A stretch of 48,467 nucleotides of DNA from an uncultured Bacilli bacterium (GTDB lineage: Bacteria; Bacillota_I; Bacilli_A; RF39; UBA660). The notes beneath the pieces are model-generated. The model saw only the letters and a program-made list of their open reading frames with translations. It did no database searches and had not been told where the DNA came from. A program made the translations under genes and the position numbers. Shown here in pieces: positions 47,470 to 48,467 of this stretch. The stretch covers positions 1-48,467 of the forward strand of contig CANRCI010000001.1 of assembly GCA_947629075.1 (NCBI GenBank). Reading direction: 5' to 3'. Numbering within the stretch: the first letter of the stretch is position 1; each line of letters opens with the position of its first letter.

Positions 47470-48173
47470 TGAATAGAAATAATTCTCGACTTGCATATCG
47501 TATATATAGTAGGAAAGAAATAGAAAAATATCAGCGAAAAATCGATTTATTTGGCTATGGAAAGAGTTATGACGCAACTATTTTTCTAAATATTAGACTT
47601 CTTACTTCCGCTTTCTTGTTTTTTATGATATTATATATATTCGAGTTGGGATACGTCTTAGCACCTATTCTTACCGTTTTATATTATTATTTCTTTCCTT
47701 ATTTTGTAATTGATCGAAAATTACAGAAGAGAAGTGATAAATTAGATAATGATGCGATGTATTTCTTTGAAGTTATGACTCTATCAGTTGAAACTGGTAG
47801 AAATTTAAAAACAGCTTTAGAGCTTACAGCTAATACGGTCGATAGTGAATTATCTGATGAATTCAAACAAACGTTAAAAGAAGTAAGATATGGTAAAAGC
47901 TTAAATGAAGCTTTGGATGATTTGAAGAGAAGAATCCCATCTGATACAATTAATAATATTATTCTTAATATTTCACAGTCTAATATTTTTGGTAATAGCA
48001 TTATCGAGACGATGTATAATCAAATAGACTATATAAGAGATAGACAAATAATGAGAGCAAAAGCTAGTATTAGCAAGGTACCATTAAAAGTCTCAGTAAT
48101 TTCTGTACTTTTTTATATACCTTTAATAATGTTATTGATTTTATCGCCAGTAATAATAGAATATTTTAGTTAG
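47469..48173 (+). CDS. tadC: TadC-like inner-membrane platform protein
   Basis: A 234-residue T2SF-domain protein paralogous to TadB but shorter, with helices near residues 38-75 and at the C-terminus (about 210-232), and the domain signature FFEVMTLSVETGRNLKTALE, then VRYGKSLNEALDDLKRR and ISQSNIFGNSI. It completes the platform of the Tad machine. The start overlaps the tadB stop by one base. No prepilin peptidase (TadV), Flp major pilin or RcpC/TadG gene of usual type follows; the next gene is yebC. Confidence 0.9.
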   Translation: MNRNNSRLAYRIYSRKEIEKYQRKIDLFGYGKSYDATIFLNIRLLTSAFLFFMILYIFELGYVLAPILTVLYYYFFPYFVIDRKLQKRSDKLDNDAMYFFEVMTLSVETGRNLKTALELTANTVDSELSDEFKQTLKEVRYGKSLNEALDDLKRRIPSDTINNIILNISQSNIFGNSIIETMYNQIDYIRDRQIMRAKASISKVPLKVSVISVLFYIPLIMLLILSPVIIEYFS

Positions 48174-48183
48174 GAGGATTTTT

Positions 48184-48467
48184 ATGAGTGGGCATTCAAA
48201 ATGGGCAACTATTCATCGTAAGAAAGGGGCATTAGATGCTGAACGTGGTAAATTATTTCAAAAATTAGCAAAGGAAATATATGTAGCAGCCCGTGGTACT
48301 AATGGTAATATCGATGATAATCCAGGACTTAGAATGGTAGTAGAAAAGGCTAGAAGTAACAATATGCCTAAAGATAACATTAAAAAGGCAATTGATAAAG
48401 CAACGGGAGCTGGAAATGGTGAAGACTATGAATCTATTAGATATGAAGGTTATGGTCCTAATGGTGT
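48184..48467 (+). CDS. yebC: YebC/PmpR-family protein (3' truncated)
   Basis: The first 94 codons of a YebC-family gene, cut by the right edge. It starts MSGHSKWATIHRKKG, the family's signature (usually GHSKWANIKHRK), with DAERGKLFQKLAKEIYVA and NPGLRMVVEKARSNNMPKDNI following. YebC proteins act as transcription regulators and, as recently shown for some, as ribosome-associated factors helping polyproline translation. AGGAGG precedes ATG 48184. It follows tadC by 10 bp but is probably functionally unrelated to pili. Confidence 0.95.
   Translation, partial: MSGHSKWATIHRKKGALDAERGKLFQKLAKEIYVAARGTNGNIDDNPGLRMVVEKARSNNMPKDNIKKAIDKATGAGNGEDYESIRYEGYGPNG

Noticed and set aside
1..48467. CRISPR array, insertion sequence, integrase or prophage
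   Set aside because: No short direct-repeat series with spacers, no transposase or integrase frame, and gene order is chromosomal throughout.

Overview
The window (48,467 bp, low G+C) reads as a compact chromosomal segment from a spore-forming or recently spore-forming, low-G+C Gram-positive bacterium of the Bacilli, probably an uncultured reduced-genome gut lineage near the Mollicutes/RF39-type groups (lineage is inference). Supporting signs are Bacillus-like gene order (rlmN-prpC-prkC-rsgA-rpe; radC-mreC-mreD-spoIVFA-spoIVFB; yqeG-yqeH), consensus TTGACA-N17-TATAAT promoters often with an extended -10, GGAGG or GGTGAT ribosome binding sites, and small A+T-rich terminators. The code is standard: TGG encodes Trp and TGA ends several genes. 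I see no insertion sequence, prophage, CRISPR array or rRNA, one tRNA, and no gene-free stretch over 300 bp.

Layout. 1-3.1 kb: RNA-modification genes (first one cut by the window edge), a membrane protein with a Pro/Ala/Glu-rich tail, spoVS and an unknown gene behind a near-perfect promoter. 3.1-6.3 kb: one type IV pilin-like gene, then four tandem paralogous pilin genes with an almost invariant N-terminal half and variable C-terminal tails. 6.4-12.4 kb: nfo, a class B PBP, rpmG, efp, then spoIIIAH, gerE and gerM, and tRNA-Arg(TCT). 12.5-17.5 kb: an unknown gene, a PflX-like radical SAM protein, a YfhO/GtrA pair. 17.6-23.3 kb: rlmN, PP2C phosphatase, PASTA kinase, rsgA, rpe, lipoprotein. 23.4-26 kb: cysteine desulfurase, thioredoxin, thioredoxin-CcdA fusion. 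26-33.2 kb: SPOR-like protein (spoIIB position), radC, mreC, mreD, spoIVFA, spoIVFB, tdk, murE, lipoprotein, sigK. 33.3-41.6 kb: polysaccharide deacetylase, cohesin/cadherin-like surface protein, yqeG, yqeH, alpha/beta hydrolase, a membrane-anchored MurF-like ligase, ddl. 41.7-48.2 kb: a transglutaminase-like protein and a Tad-type pilus cluster including a pseudopilin with a LamG-like domain; yebC is cut by the right edge.

How the genes fit together. Three themes dominate: (i) late sporulation control (sigma-K, its protease SpoIVFB with SpoIVFA, GerE, GerM, SpoIIIAH, SpoVS, a SpoIIB-like SPOR protein), with sigma-E-like or sigma-K-like promoters readable upstream of spoIIIAH, gerM, sigK and gerE; (ii) envelope construction (PBP, MreCD, MurE, MurF-like, Ddl, NodB deacetylase, PASTA kinase and phosphatase, YfhO/GtrA); (iii) surface appendages (the pilin array and the Tad cluster). 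The most unusual items are the four-gene pilin array, gerE apparently starting at ATC, the LamG-tailed pseudopilin and the MurF-like ligase whose substrate-binding domain is replaced by a membrane domain.
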